DNA from: Catellatospora sp. TT07R-123
GTDB lineage: Bacteria; Actinomycetota; Actinomycetes; Mycobacteriales; Micromonosporaceae
Assembly: GCF_018327705.1 (NCBI RefSeq)
Contig: NZ_BNEM01000002.1
Coordinates: 434,001 to 498,000, forward strand
DNA length: 64,000 nt
Direction: 5' to 3'
The notes beneath the pieces are model-generated. The model had not been told where the DNA came from. It was given only the letters and a program-made list of their open reading frames with translations, and ran no database searches. This document shows positions 44,097 to 53,130 of this stretch, one piece after another (position 1 is the first letter of the stretch; every line of letters starts with the position of its first letter). Made by a program: the position numbers and the translations under genes.

Positions 44097-45416
44097 GTGT
44101 TTCCACTCCGAGCATCCCTGCGCCGACTGATCCCACCGACGCCGCTGTCGCGGCGGCTCGCGACCCAGTCCCTGTTGTTCGCGACCGCGGAGGGCACGTT
44201 CCTCACCGGCTCGGCGGTCTTCTTCACCCAGGTGGTCGGCCTGCGGGCGGCGCAGGTCGGGCTCGGGCTCACCGCCGCCGGCGTCGTGTCGTTCCTGTTG
44301 GCCTACCCCGCGGGCAAGCTGACCGACCGGATCGGACCGAAGCGGATGTGGGCGGTCGGCGCGTTCGTGGCGGCCATGATGTTCGGCGCCTGGCCGTTCA
44401 TCACCAGTTTCGGCGGCTACCTCGCGATGGTCGTCTGCTTCGAGATCGTCGAGAACGCCGCCGGGGCCGGCCGCAACGCCTACGTCCTGGACGTGATGCC
44501 CGAACAGGAACGGGTGGCGACGCAGGCCTACATGTACTCCGCGCTCAACGTCGGCTTCACCCTCGGCGCGCTCATCGGCGGTGTCGCACTGGCCGTCGAC
44601 GACCTGGCCCTGATCCGGTGGATGCCCCTGTTCACCCTGGCCATCGGGATACTCAACGCGGTGTTCATCGCCCGGCTGCCGCGGGCGCCGCACGACCTCG
44701 CGCGGTCGGCGTCCGGACGGCGGACCTCGGCGGTGAAGCCGGCCCGCCGAGGGCCGCTGCGCAACGTCGGCTGGATGCTGAGCAGCTTCTTCAGCGGCAC
44801 GATGTGGACCAACCAGGTCCTGCTGAACGTCGTGATCCCGCTGTGGCTGGTGCAGGCCACCGACGCGCCGCACTGGCTGCTGGCATGGCTGTTCGGCACC
44901 AACACGGTGCTGTGCATCTTCCTGCCCGCCTACACCTCACGCGGAGTCGAGACGACCTCGGACGCGCTTCGCTCGGTACGCATCGCCGGCCTCTTCTTCG
45001 TCGCCGCCTGTCTGATCACCATGGCCACGCACAGCACGGCCGGACTGGTGACGATGCTCCTCGTGTGGCTGGGCCACGTGGCCGTGACCGGTGCGGAGCT
45101 GTACTTCTCGGGCGCCAACTGGGCGTTTCAGGCCAAGCTCATGGACCCCGCCAGACGCGGCGAGTACGGCGGCGTCGCCGAGGTGTTCAGCACCCTGGGC
45201 GGCCGCTGGGCACCGGCCCTGTACACGTTCCTGGCCATGTCGTGGCACCCCGCCGGCCTACCCGGCGCGGGCTGGCTGGTGATCGCGGGCATCTCGCTGT
45301 TGGCCGTCGCGGGGTTCCACCCGTCGGTACGCCTGGCCGAACGGTTCCTCACCCGCGAGTCGATCGCCGACGCACCGGCAGGCGACCAGGTCGAGGTCGC
45401 CGCATCGGCGTCGTGA
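44097..45416 (+). CDS. MFS transporter
   Basis: 439 aa from GTG 44097, about 12 membrane helices. The loop 2-3 motif GKLTDRIGPKRMW is the MFS motif A (G-x3-D-R-x-G-x-K/R). Sequence resembles drug or metabolite exporters. It follows the Sdp-type operon on the same strand after 122 bases, so a role in export of or immunity to the peptide is possible but only positional. Confidence 0.85.
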   Translation: MFPLRASLRRLIPPTPLSRRLATQSLLFATAEGTFLTGSAVFFTQVVGLRAAQVGLGLTAAGVVSFLLAYPAGKLTDRIGPKRMWAVGAFVAAMMFGAWPFITSFGGYLAMVVCFEIVENAAGAGRNAYVLDVMPEQERVATQAYMYSALNVGFTLGALIGGVALAVDDLALIRWMPLFTLAIGILNAVFIARLPRAPHDLARSASGRRTSAVKPARRGPLRNVGWMLSSFFSGTMWTNQVLLNVVIPLWLVQATDAPHWLLAWLFGTNTVLCIFLPAYTSRGVETTSDALRSVRIAGLFFVAACLITMATHSTAGLVTMLLVWLGHVAVTGAELYFSGANWAFQAKLMDPARRGEYGGVAEVFSTLGGRWAPALYTFLAMSWHPAGLPGAGWLVIAGISLLAVAGFHPSVRLAERFLTRESIADAPAGDQVEVAASAS

Positions 45417-45510
45417 ACCCCACGCCCGACAATCCGCCGCCGCCGCCCGGCCCGCCGTTCGTCGCATCGGGAAATCTGAACCCCGCGCTATCTCCACCGC
45501 ACTACCCTAT

Positions 45511-45523
45511 GTAGAGTCTCTAC
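45511..45523. promoter_or_regulatory. inverted repeat overlapping the PadR start region
   Basis: GTAGAGTCTCTAC: perfect 6-bp arms about a single T, one base before the PadR start codon. Autoregulation by PadR proteins at such sites is common. Confidence 0.5.
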
Positions 45524-45524
45524 T

Positions 45525-45857
45525 ATGATCGCCGAGATTCGCTTGACTGTGCCTGTCGCACGAGTCCTCGCGGCCCTCGCCGCCGACCCGGGCGGCGACC
45601 ACTACGGAATGGAGCTGATGCAATCGTCCGAACTGCCCAGCGGAACGCTGTATCCGATCCTGGCCAGGCTCACCGAGGCTGGCTGGCTGGAGAAGCGGTG
45701 GGAGCAGGTCGACCCGTCCGCGGTGGGCCGCCCCGCCCGCGCGTACTACCGGCTCACCCCGGCGGCGCTGCCGGTCGCCCGCCAGCGGCTCGCCGAACTG
45801 CACGAGCAGACCAGGACCGTGCCGACCCACACCGTAGCGAAGGAGGCCACCGCATGA
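45525..45857 (+). CDS. PadR-family transcriptional regulator
   Basis: 110 aa winged helix. MIAEIRLTVPVARVLAALAADPGGDHYGMELMQ and SSELPSGTLYPILARLTEAGWLEKRWE give the PadR DNA-binding region; only a short C-terminal helix follows, as in the small PadR-s2 group. Its stop overlaps the next start (ATGA), so it is co-translated with the membrane protein it probably controls. Confidence 0.9.
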   Translation: MIAEIRLTVPVARVLAALAADPGGDHYGMELMQSSELPSGTLYPILARLTEAGWLEKRWEQVDPSAVGRPARAYYRLTPAALPVARQRLAELHEQTRTVPTHTVAKEATA

Positions 45858-46684
45858 TCAGGCGCCTGTGCCACGCGTTCCTCACCAGCGCGGCCCGGCG
45901 CTGGCCGACCGAGATGCGGGCCGAGATGCTCGCCGAGTGGCGCGCAGAGCTGCACGCCATGCCGGGGACAGCGCGTCGGCTGCGATACGCGGCGAGCCTC
46001 GCCACCTCACGGCCGCACCGCGAGCCGGCGATCGTGGTCCGGCCGGGGCGCAACCTCGCGCACATGCTGCTGTCGCTCGCGGTGCTCGCGGGCGTGCCGG
46101 TGCTGTACCCCTGGTTCGCCTTCAGGTTGCTGACCTCTTTCGACACGGGCACCATCGCCCGGCAGGCGTGGGTGGGCGCGGCCGGCATCGTGGCCGCCGC
46201 CGTGGTGGGGATCGTCTGCGCAGGTGTCACCACGGGGGTGACGCAGCTGATCCGCCCGGTGCTCGTACCCCTGTGGGCCGTCGGCGTCCCCTACATGACC
46301 ACGGTCGGCATCCTCCTGGTGGAGAGGCTCCCGTTCAGGTCGACCCTCATCGACCTGACCTGCTGGGCGCTGAGCGCCGGTGCGCTGGGCATGCTGGCGG
46401 TCCTGGTCGCCAGGGGCGGGCGGCCAGTGCTCTCCTGGAACATCGTCGTGGTCGCCGTGGCGGTCTCGTTCTGGTTCAGGCACATGCACAGCACCCTGAG
46501 CCACTTCGACACCATGGGGATGGAGTACTTCTTCGGCGGCAGGACCGTGCCGGCCTTCGCCTTCCTCGTCGGTATCAGCCCGCTGCTCCACGTCACGATC
46601 TTCCTGCTCGTGTACGCGCACCAGCTGGCGCGGCGCCACCGGGCCGTCCCAGCGCAGGTGACCGTGCCGCCCGTGCCCGCGTAG
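45854..46684 (+). CDS. membrane protein paired with PadR
   Basis: 276 aa with about six hydrophobic helices after a soluble N-terminus RRWPTEMRAEMLAEWRAELHAM, a motif seen in many actinobacterial PadR-linked membrane proteins of unknown function. Translationally coupled to the regulator. No catalytic motif. Confidence 0.75.
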   Translation: MIRRLCHAFLTSAARRWPTEMRAEMLAEWRAELHAMPGTARRLRYAASLATSRPHREPAIVVRPGRNLAHMLLSLAVLAGVPVLYPWFAFRLLTSFDTGTIARQAWVGAAGIVAAAVVGIVCAGVTTGVTQLIRPVLVPLWAVGVPYMTTVGILLVERLPFRSTLIDLTCWALSAGALGMLAVLVARGGRPVLSWNIVVVAVAVSFWFRHMHSTLSHFDTMGMEYFFGGRTVPAFAFLVGISPLLHVTIFLLVYAHQLARRHRAVPAQVTVPPVPA

Positions 46685-46825
46685 CCCGCACAGATCCGTC
46701 CGGCCGCACGCGCCGGGCCGCTCAGCCCGGCGACTTCTGCGGCCACATGCCACGCAGGAGCCGCCGGGCTGCGACGACCTGGCACCCAGCCGATGTCGGC
46801 CGCCACTGGCAGGTGGTCGCCGCCG

Positions 46826-47185
46826 TCAGCCGGTGGCGATCCACAGGGCCAGCAGCCCGAGCCAGGAGGCCAGCCCGGCCGCCCACCCGGCCCACAGCCC
46901 TCTGCGCCAACCGGCTCCGCGGCCCAGGGACAGCAACACGACCGTAGTGAGCAGCAGCGTCTGGGTCCCGGCGAGCAGGCACACGGCGGTGAAGACCACG
47001 CCGAATCTGCCGCCGGACTCGAGGTCCGTGCCGGGCGGCACCGTAGGCAGGACGGCCGGCACTACGCCGATGCTGACGGCATGGCCCAGCAGGCCGAGCG
47101 CGCAGCCGATCACCTGGCCCGCACCGCCCGGCTTCGGCACGGCGGAGGTCCCGGACACCGGATTCAGATCACGGGGCGACGGCAT
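46826..47185 (-). CDS. small three-helix membrane protein
   Basis: 119 aa. Helices at about 24-48, 60-85 and 95-117. No family recognised; frame supported by G/C third positions and the regular alternation of helices and basic loops (RGAGWRRG). Confidence 0.5.
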   Translation of the reverse strand: MPSPRDLNPVSGTSAVPKPGGAGQVIGCALGLLGHAVSIGVVPAVLPTVPPGTDLESGGRFGVVFTAVCLLAGTQTLLLTTVVLLSLGRGAGWRRGLWAGWAAGLASWLGLLALWIATG

Positions 47186-47236
47186 CGGCTGACCGTACCG
47201 GGCGGAGGCTGCGCTCGCCGCCCCTGGACGGCATGG

Positions 47237-47671
47237 TCAGTAGCCCCGGTCGGTGCACACTTTCCACGCCGAGTGCTCCTGCACCATGGGCAGGGAGATC
47301 CGCTCGACGCCGCCGTCGGAGTAGCGCAGTTCGATCTCGACGCTGTACGAGATCGGGCCTTCGGTGTCGCGGTTGACCCGCCCCTTGATCACGCGGTATC
47401 CGACGACGTGGGGTTCCATGTTGCGGTCGCCCCGCCACTCCTCGCGCGTGGCCCATGACCGGCGGCTCTGGCACATCAGGTCGTAGCCCTTGCCGTGGTC
47501 CCCGGCGATCAGCGCGTCGAAATACGCGGCGGCCGGTCCCGGCAGCTCTTTCACCGTCTGCGCGTCGGAGACGTACGCATAGACGAAGTACGTCGGCACG
47601 CCCAGGCAGACCGCGAGCACCATGAGCACGGCCGGCCAGGGAGTTCTCGCTCTGCGCGCCTCCTGCGTCAC
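47237..47671 (-). CDS. DUF4878-like membrane-anchored protein
   Basis: 144 aa from GTG 47671. One membrane helix (PWPAVLMVLAVCLGVPTYFVYA) and an external NTF2-like domain with AAYFDALIAGDHGKGYDLMC and an ending SAWKVC. It shares the layout of the gene at 30529-30975 (G-D-x2-x-A/G-Y-x2-L/M-C and terminal W-K/R-V-C), so the two are distant paralogues. Function unknown. Confidence 0.7.
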   Translation of the reverse strand: MTQEARRARTPWPAVLMVLAVCLGVPTYFVYAYVSDAQTVKELPGPAAAYFDALIAGDHGKGYDLMCQSRRSWATREEWRGDRNMEPHVVGYRVIKGRVNRDTEGPISYSVEIELRYSDGGVERISLPMVQEHSAWKVCTDRGY

Positions 47672-47870
47672 GTCGGCAGCGTAGGCGGGCGGGGCAAACT
47701 TCCGGCCACCTGTCGGTGAACGGGGGCGGGACCGGCCGGATTTCCACCGGCGTCCTTCGCATGAGCAATGCGACGCGACGAGTTCTGCGCTACGGCCCCG
47801 CCGCCCGCAGTGTAGTAGACGATCATCGGGGTCCGCGGCCCTGGCGAACCTGCGGTGGTAGCGTCGCGGC

Positions 47871-48176
47871 ATGTCGGTTCTGGTCGCGTTCAGTGTCTCG
47901 CCCGTCGGTGCCGGGGAGGACGTCGGCGCGCTCGTCGCCGAGGCGGTCCGGGTCGTGCGGGCCTCCGGCCTGCCCAACCGCACCGACGCGATGTTCACCA
48001 CCGTCGAGGGCGAGTCCTGGGACGAGGTCATGGCCGTGATCAAGGCCGCGACCGAGGCCGTCAAGGCGAAGTCGCCGCGCGTGGGCCTGGTGCTCAAGCT
48101 GGACTGGCGCGACGGGGTGAGCGGCGCCCTGGAGTCGAAGGTCGCCACCGTCGAGCGCCACCTCGCCGCAGGCTGA
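47871..48176 (+). CDS. MTH1187-family thiamine-binding protein
   Basis: 101 aa. [47 protein letters not shown] and [12 protein letters not shown] match the YkoF/MTH1187 (DUF77) fold, proteins of about 100 residues that bind thiamine or related compounds. No thiamine genes adjoin. Confidence 0.88.
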   Translation: MSVLVAFSVSPVGAGEDVGALVAEAVRVVRASGLPNRTDAMFTTVEGESWDEVMAVIKAATEAVKAKSPRVGLVLKLDWRDGVSGALESKVATVERHLAAG

Positions 48177-48276
48177 GGTCCCTGCCTTCGCGCCGAGGTC
48201 ACGAGCCTGTTCGCAACGCTGGACGCGGCAAGACCACCGACGAGATCCTCGCCGGTCGCGCGTACCGCAGACTCTT

Positions 48277-48804
48277 TTAGAGCGGTTCCCCGTCGTCGTC
48301 GAATGGGCCGTTGCAGGTTTCCTCGACGAGCTCCTCCAGGGCGGCCAGCATCGTCTCGGCCTCGGCGAGGACCTCCTCGATCGAGCGCGGCTCACCGGGG
48401 GCGAGCGCGATGAGCTCGGGAATCGGCTCGGGCACGCGATTCAGGCCGTCGACCGCTTCCAAGGGACCGACGCCGTCGGCCAACAGCCACAGGAAGTCAC
48501 CGAGGCTCTTGGCGATCACGGCCAGCTGGCCCTCGGAGCCGAGGAACACCACCGGCTGGGTCTCGATCGCAGCGTCCGGGTCGCGCAGCCAGACGGCCGC
48601 CAGGCCGCCCGAGCCGTCCTTGCCGAAGACACGGAAAGGCGGCGTGCCGGCGTCTTCGTTGCCGGTCCAGGCCGTCCACCATTCCGCGGTCTCCTCCAAC
48701 GAATCGAACTCGTCAGAAGGCTCGAAGTCATGGCCCTCGTGGTCGGTGGCGAAGGGCGCCTTGAGCGCAACGGCCAGCATGGCCGGCAAGTCCCGATGAA
48801 GCAC
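48277..48804 (-). CDS. SUKH-like (SMI1/KNR4) protein
   Basis: 175 aa acidic soluble protein. FRVFGKDGSGGLAAVWLRDPDAAIETQPVVFLGSEGQLAVIAKSLGDFLWLLADG reads as the SUKH core: an aromatic-rich sheet, then G-x-x-x-x-V-A-x-S-L-x-D-F-L. SUKH proteins are frequently immunity proteins against nuclease toxins, but no toxin is visible nearby. It may instead be a solitary regulatory protein. Confidence 0.6.
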   Translation of the reverse strand: MLHRDLPAMLAVALKAPFATDHEGHDFEPSDEFDSLEETAEWWTAWTGNEDAGTPPFRVFGKDGSGGLAAVWLRDPDAAIETQPVVFLGSEGQLAVIAKSLGDFLWLLADGVGPLEAVDGLNRVPEPIPELIALAPGEPRSIEEVLAEAETMLAALEELVEETCNGPFDDDGEPL

Positions 48805-49040
48805 AGCCAGCAGCTTAGAGCCTGCCCAGCCGATCGTGCGGCCGACCGGTGAGCGGCAGTACGCGACTTCGATCGACGTCGGCCGCGGACCGGGAACGGG
48901 TGATTTCAGCCTGACGATCGCGGATGTCTCGGGTCGTCAACGTCCGGCCGACCGGAACCTCACCCGCAACCATGCTGAGCCGTCGATCCGCCGCGAGCTG
49001 CGCCGGCGTGGAGACTTGCGCTCGTCACGACAATGCAGGC

Positions 49041-49574
49041 ATGTTTCGTTGGCGTCGCCCTCATCCCGTCACCGGTATGCAGATCTTCAACTTCTTCCTT
49101 CAGGTGGTCGTGGTCCTCGCGTTCGTCGGGCTCACGTGGCTGACCATCATCAAGGGTTTCACGACGGTCGCGACCTGGGCGGGCGCCTATGTGTTCCTGA
49201 GCCTCGGGTTCTTCATCCTCAGGCACGAGTACCTGGTGGGCATCCAGGTCGGGCCGCGCGGGGTCAGAGTGCGGTCGGACATGGGCAACCGCATCGTGGG
49301 TTGGGAGGAGATCAGGTCCGTCTATCGCAAACGGTCACGCCACACGGAGACTTCGAACCCGGCGATCTGGCTGGAGCTCGTCGACGGCGAGCGGCTGGAA
49401 CTGCCTGTGCAGGGCACCGACGTGCTGCCGTTGCTGGGACGCGTGTCATACGGGGTGGGCTCTCGGAGATATCAGAATCCGAGCATCTCGCTGCCGACGG
49501 CGGACTTCGCCATCGCGCTGGAGACGCTTCAGGAACTGGTACAGCAGAGCCGCACCGGTTCGGCCGACCAGTGA
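49041..49574 (+). CDS. membrane protein with PH-like domain
   Basis: 177 aa. I chose ATG 49041 because the stretch upstream is not protein-like. Two membrane helices (about 13-34 and 40-58) are followed by a soluble beta-rich domain (VGIQVGPRGVRVRSDMGNRIVGWEEIRSVYRK) resembling bacterial PH domains. Function unknown. 48805-49040 contains no gene I can support. Confidence 0.6.
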   Translation: MFRWRRPHPVTGMQIFNFFLQVVVVLAFVGLTWLTIIKGFTTVATWAGAYVFLSLGFFILRHEYLVGIQVGPRGVRVRSDMGNRIVGWEEIRSVYRKRSRHTETSNPAIWLELVDGERLELPVQGTDVLPLLGRVSYGVGSRRYQNPSISLPTADFAIALETLQELVQQSRTGSADQ

Positions 49575-49662
49575 GCGCCCGGGGCGAAGGCCGCCGCTGC
49601 CATCGTGGTGAGCTATGCCATCCGCTGCCGGTCGGGCACGTCGGACCGATCGGTGGGAGGAT

Positions 49663-50244
49663 ATGCCCGTGCTGGACGACCTGATCGGTTACTGGGATCC
49701 GGCTGCCGCCGTGGCGTCCTCGGCACAGCTGCCTTTCGACAATCCAGGCGGCACGTTCCATCATCTCGGCGCGCCCGAGACCTACCTGCGGGGACGGTGG
49801 GACGAACGCAACCGGCTCAACGTGCCGGGCCCGTTCTACTGCGGGGATACCGACACCTGCTGGACCGGCCGGATCTACGCACCCCGCCACGTCTTGTACG
49901 ACGATGACGGCCAGGAGTTCGTCTACCGGCAGCCCGTCGATCATGCGCAGCTGCACGCCGTTCTCAGCGCCGCAGTCGCCGAGGTCTGCAGCGGCTACGC
50001 TGCCGACGGAGACGACCACTGGACACCGAGCAGCGTGCGTGAATGGTGGTGTGACCGCCGCTTCGTGCTCGACTGGATCAATCAAGCCAGCAGGAATGCC
50101 GACGAACCAGACCTGCTGGCAGGCCTGACCGACTATGCCCGGCACATCGCCACGGATCTCGAAACCTACCTGCGGTGCTACAGCTTCTGGCTCGACAACC
50201 GACGGCCGCCACAACCCGACGACCGGCTGCCGGCCATCCGGTAA
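49663..50244 (+). CDS. hypothetical protein, 193 aa
   Basis: Starts MPVLDDLIGYWDPAAAV at ATG 49663, with GGGAGG just upstream. Rich in Trp, Tyr and Asp (YCGDTDTCWTGRIYAPRHVLYDDDGQEFVYR), soluble, with helical C-terminal half. I do not recognise the family. The composition and size are like polymorphic-toxin immunity proteins, but this is only an impression. Confidence 0.6.
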   Translation: MPVLDDLIGYWDPAAAVASSAQLPFDNPGGTFHHLGAPETYLRGRWDERNRLNVPGPFYCGDTDTCWTGRIYAPRHVLYDDDGQEFVYRQPVDHAQLHAVLSAAVAEVCSGYAADGDDHWTPSSVREWWCDRRFVLDWINQASRNADEPDLLAGLTDYARHIATDLETYLRCYSFWLDNRRPPQPDDRLPAIR

Positions 50245-50345
50245 CCGTGAACGGTGACCGCTACCGCAGTCGGATAGCGCAGACGCTCACCGGCGTGGCT
50301 CTGGGCTGCCGGAGGCGCAGTCCGTGTGGCGATACCCTTGACGAC

Positions 50346-50933
50346 ATGTCGATCGGGCTTCCCACCACGCCTACTGCTCGTGCGGCTCTTGACGTCGCCA
50401 CGCGCTTCTGTTCGCCCGCGTTGCTCAACCATTCCGTCCGCTCCTACCTGTGGGGAGTGGCCTACGCGAACGCTCACGATGTCGCGTTCGACGACGAGCT
50501 GTACTTCGTATCCGCGATGCTGCACGACATCGGGCTGACCACGCCCTTCGACAGCCACACGGTGCCGTTCGAGGAGGCGGGCGGGCACCTTGCCTGGGCG
50601 TTCGGCATAGCCGCCGGCTGGCCGGCGGATCGAAGCGCTCGCGCCGATGAGATCATCGTGCGCCACATGCGGAAGGACGTTCCAGCGACCGAGGATCCCG
50701 AGTCCCACCTGCTCCAGGTCGCGACGAGCTGGGATGTCTCCGGACGCCGCGCTACGGAGTTTCCGACGGCGCTGCGGGCGGAGGTGCTGGAGGCGTATCC
50801 GAGGCTCGACTTCGGTGCGCAGTTCGTCGAGCTGTTCAAGGATCAGACCGAACGCAAGCCTGGTAGCGCGGCGGCACAGGCGACCAACGGCGGGATAGCT
50901 GCACGTATCAGCGCGAATCCCCTAGATCATTGA
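50346..50933 (+). CDS. HD-domain protein
   Basis: 195 aa from ATG 50346. Metal-site motifs of the HD superfamily can be read in order: NHSVRSYLWG (His 1), SAMLHDIGLT (His-Asp), FEEAGGHLAWAFG (His), and a later acidic residue. This spacing is seen in cyanamide hydratase-like and related small HD phosphohydrolases. Substrate unknown. The 3' end overlaps the convergent gene by 7 bases. Confidence 0.8.
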   Translation: MSIGLPTTPTARAALDVATRFCSPALLNHSVRSYLWGVAYANAHDVAFDDELYFVSAMLHDIGLTTPFDSHTVPFEEAGGHLAWAFGIAAGWPADRSARADEIIVRHMRKDVPATEDPESHLLQVATSWDVSGRRATEFPTALRAEVLEAYPRLDFGAQFVELFKDQTERKPGSAAAQATNGGIAARISANPLDH

Positions 50934-51265
50934 GGACCGCTCGTTACCGCGTCCGCACTGTTCACGTATGCGTCGACGCCATTGGCATGGACTGTCACCG
51001 AGCCGTGCCGGTGGTCGACCTCGAACGGTTCGTCCTGCCTCGTCGTTCCGGGCCAGGGCGCGTCTCCCCCGATTCCGACGGTCGTCACCAACACACCTTC
51101 GCCGGGCTTCAGCCAGTAATCACGCCCGTACGGTTCGATCACCAACTCGATCAACTCGTCACCGCAGTTCTCGACCCGCAGCCTCGCCTCCGGACGATCA
51201 TCAGACCCCACGGCGCCCACCCCACCCTCTCCGCCGCCGAGTAACGTCGCTTCCCATCCCACCAT
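50927..51265 (-). CDS. conserved hypothetical protein
   Basis: 112 aa from ATG 51265. The core ARLRVENCGDELIELVIEPYGRDYWLKPGEGVLVTT resembles small beta-sandwich proteins common in actinomycetes with a charged tail VDHRHGSVTVHANGVDAYV. No enzyme motif. Confidence 0.65.
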   Translation of the reverse strand: MVGWEATLLGGGEGGVGAVGSDDRPEARLRVENCGDELIELVIEPYGRDYWLKPGEGVLVTTVGIGGDAPWPGTTRQDEPFEVDHRHGSVTVHANGVDAYVNSADAVTSGPQ

Positions 51266-51352
51266 CACCGCCGACGTTGGCAACCAGAGCCTTGGCTCTG
51301 GCCTGGTCGACCCCAAAGAGCGTCGGTCGGACGGCGGCGGGTGTGTGCGACC

Positions 51353-51892
51353 ATGACAGCCATGGCGATCGATCGGACCGAGGCTCCAGCGAAGCACTCC
51401 GATAGCCCCAGAAACAGGGCCGAGCGGGACTACCGACGCGTTGCCGGGATGCTGGTCATGATCGTCGGGACGGTCGTGGTCGCGTTCTGCTGGACCATGT
51501 ATCTGATCACGCGGCCGGAGGTCGGCTCACCGTCGCACCTGCTCGTCCTGCATCGAGCGCCCGCACCCGCCGAGGTCGTGCGCATCGACGCGGCCGGGCC
51601 GCATGAGCTGCCGACCGATTGGAGCACCAGCTTCGGGATCATCGGTACGTCCCAGACGCCCGGCCAGGCCCATGTGCTGGTGGACGGCAAGGAGATCACG
51701 GTTCTGCGGTGGACCGACTACCAGGCGCACGCCACGTCCTACTGCGAGAGTCCGGTCTCCGAGCGCCTGCCGTACTTCCTCGCGCACGTGGCCCCGGGCA
51801 GCACCGTCACCGTGGAGCCCGAGGGACTCGGCGGCGACTGGTATGTCGACATAGTGATGTACCCGCTCCTGAAGGACTGCCCCGTGGGGTAG
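51353..51892 (+). CDS. single-pass membrane protein, hypothetical
   Basis: 179 aa. A basic cytoplasmic start, one membrane helix (VAGMLVMIVGTVVVAFCWTMYL), then an external domain of about 120 residues with two cysteines (YCESPVSERL and LLKDCPVG) that could form a disulfide. Family not recognised. Confidence 0.6.
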   Translation: MTAMAIDRTEAPAKHSDSPRNRAERDYRRVAGMLVMIVGTVVVAFCWTMYLITRPEVGSPSHLLVLHRAPAPAEVVRIDAAGPHELPTDWSTSFGIIGTSQTPGQAHVLVDGKEITVLRWTDYQAHATSYCESPVSERLPYFLAHVAPGSTVTVEPEGLGGDWYVDIVMYPLLKDCPVG

Positions 51893-52071
51893 ACGGGCCC
51901 TGCCCATGGCTCCCGCATGGGCCCATCCACCGTCGCGTGAATGATCTTCTCGGTCGGTCGGGCATATCGCTGAGGCGCCTGAACTGCATCCATCTGTGTG
52001 TTCACGTACTGGGCAGGCCGTTTACAGAACTATGCTGATCCCACCATTCAAGATCGAAACGGGGGATCACG

Positions 52072-52365
52072 ATGGCGGTCGTGCTGATTCACGAGGGGCC
52101 GACGCTGACGCAGGAGCGGTACGACGAGATCGTCCGCAGACTCACCGGCGGCCTCGGCCGCATGGAGAGCACCGACGACTGGCCCGTCTCCGGTCTGCTG
52201 GTGCACGTCGCCGGGCAGAGCCCGCACGGCTTCCGGGTGGTCGACGTGTGGGAGTCCGAGGAGGCGTGCCAGCGCTTCGCCGAGGTGCTCAAGCCGATCC
52301 TGGCCGAGGTCGGGGTCACCGACCAGGCGGTGGTCTACCCTCCGCACGCGTTCGTGTCGGCCTGA
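52072..52365 (+). CDS. small ferredoxin-fold (ABM-like) protein
   Basis: 97 aa. VVLIHEGPTLTQERYDEIVRRL, LLVHVAGQSPHGFRVVDVWES and EACQRFAEVLKPILAEVG give the beta-alpha-beta order of dimeric alpha-beta barrel proteins such as antibiotic-biosynthesis-monooxygenase-like domains. Such proteins are often of unknown role. A strong hairpin follows 25 bases after the stop. Confidence 0.7.
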   Translation: MAVVLIHEGPTLTQERYDEIVRRLTGGLGRMESTDDWPVSGLLVHVAGQSPHGFRVVDVWESEEACQRFAEVLKPILAEVGVTDQAVVYPPHAFVSA

Positions 52366-52390
52366 GCCGCGACCGGTGGCCCGCATGTAG

Positions 52391-52447
52391 ACGCTGGCCT
52401 ATCTCATCGACTGTACGAAGATCGAACTCGACGAGATAGGCCAGCGT
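52391..52447 (+). terminator. long terminator hairpin
   Basis: 15-bp perfect stem ACGCTGGCCTATCTC with its complement (52391-52405, 52433-52447), extended inward by 4 bp after one mismatch, then a T-rich end (GTTTA). Confidence 0.75.
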
Positions 52448-52520
52448 TTATGGAACCGTGCTGCCGTGCGCTCTGGCGCTGGCCGCGTGCACCCCTACCG
52501 CACCGAGCAAGGAGAACCCG

Positions 52521-53114
52521 ATGACCCGCTCCCCCGATCAGGACCTGCTGGCGGCCGCCGCAGCCGGTGACGCCGACGGCGTGGCCGGTGCGCTGCGCGC
52601 GGGCGCCGCACTGGAGGCCCGTGACGGGCACCGGCGTACGGCGCTGCTGCTGGCTGCTGCGGCCGACCACGTGGAGGTCGCGAAGGTGCTCGTCGCGGCG
52701 GGCGCCGACCCGGACGCTTCCGACGACCGCCACGACACCCCGTGGCTGGTCACCGGCGTTACCGGCAGCGTGCCGATGCTGGAGGTGCTGCTGCCGGCCG
52801 GGCCCGACCTGACCGTGGTCAACCGCTACGGCGGCGTGTCGGTGATCCCGGCCAGCGAGCGCGGCCACGTCGAGTATGTGCGCCGGGTGGTCACCACGGG
52901 GATCGACGTGAACCATGTCAACAACCTCGGCTGGACGGCGCTGCTGGAGTGCGTGATCCTCGGCGACGGGTCCGCGCCGTATGTCGAGATCGCCCGGATC
53001 CTGCTGGGCGCGGGCGCCGACCCGTCCATCGCGGACAAGGACGGCGTCACCGCGCTGGCGCATGCCCGCAAGCTGGGGCACCGCGAGCTGGCCGCGGTGC
53101 TCACCGGCGCGTGA
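52521..53114 (+). CDS. ankyrin-repeat protein
   Basis: 197 aa from ATG 52521, which has AAGGAG 7 bases upstream. About five ankyrin repeats are visible (for example RTALLLAAAADHVEVAKVLVAAGADPDASD and GWTALLECVILGDGSAPYVEIARILLGAGADPSIAD), so a protein-binding role is likely. A frame extension to GTG 52458 would add a short start ending in a lipobox-like LALAAC, but it lacks the positive residues of a signal peptide. Confidence 0.85.
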   Translation: MTRSPDQDLLAAAAAGDADGVAGALRAGAALEARDGHRRTALLLAAAADHVEVAKVLVAAGADPDASDDRHDTPWLVTGVTGSVPMLEVLLPAGPDLTVVNRYGGVSVIPASERGHVEYVRRVVTTGIDVNHVNNLGWTALLECVILGDGSAPYVEIARILLGAGADPSIADKDGVTALAHARKLGHRELAAVLTGA

Positions 53115-53130
53115 CAGTGTGCGGGCGGCG

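Noticed and set aside
52458-52520. Lipoprotein-like extension of the ankyrin protein
   Set aside because: It ends in a lipobox-like LALAAC but lacks a positively charged start, and the AAGGAG site favours ATG 52521.
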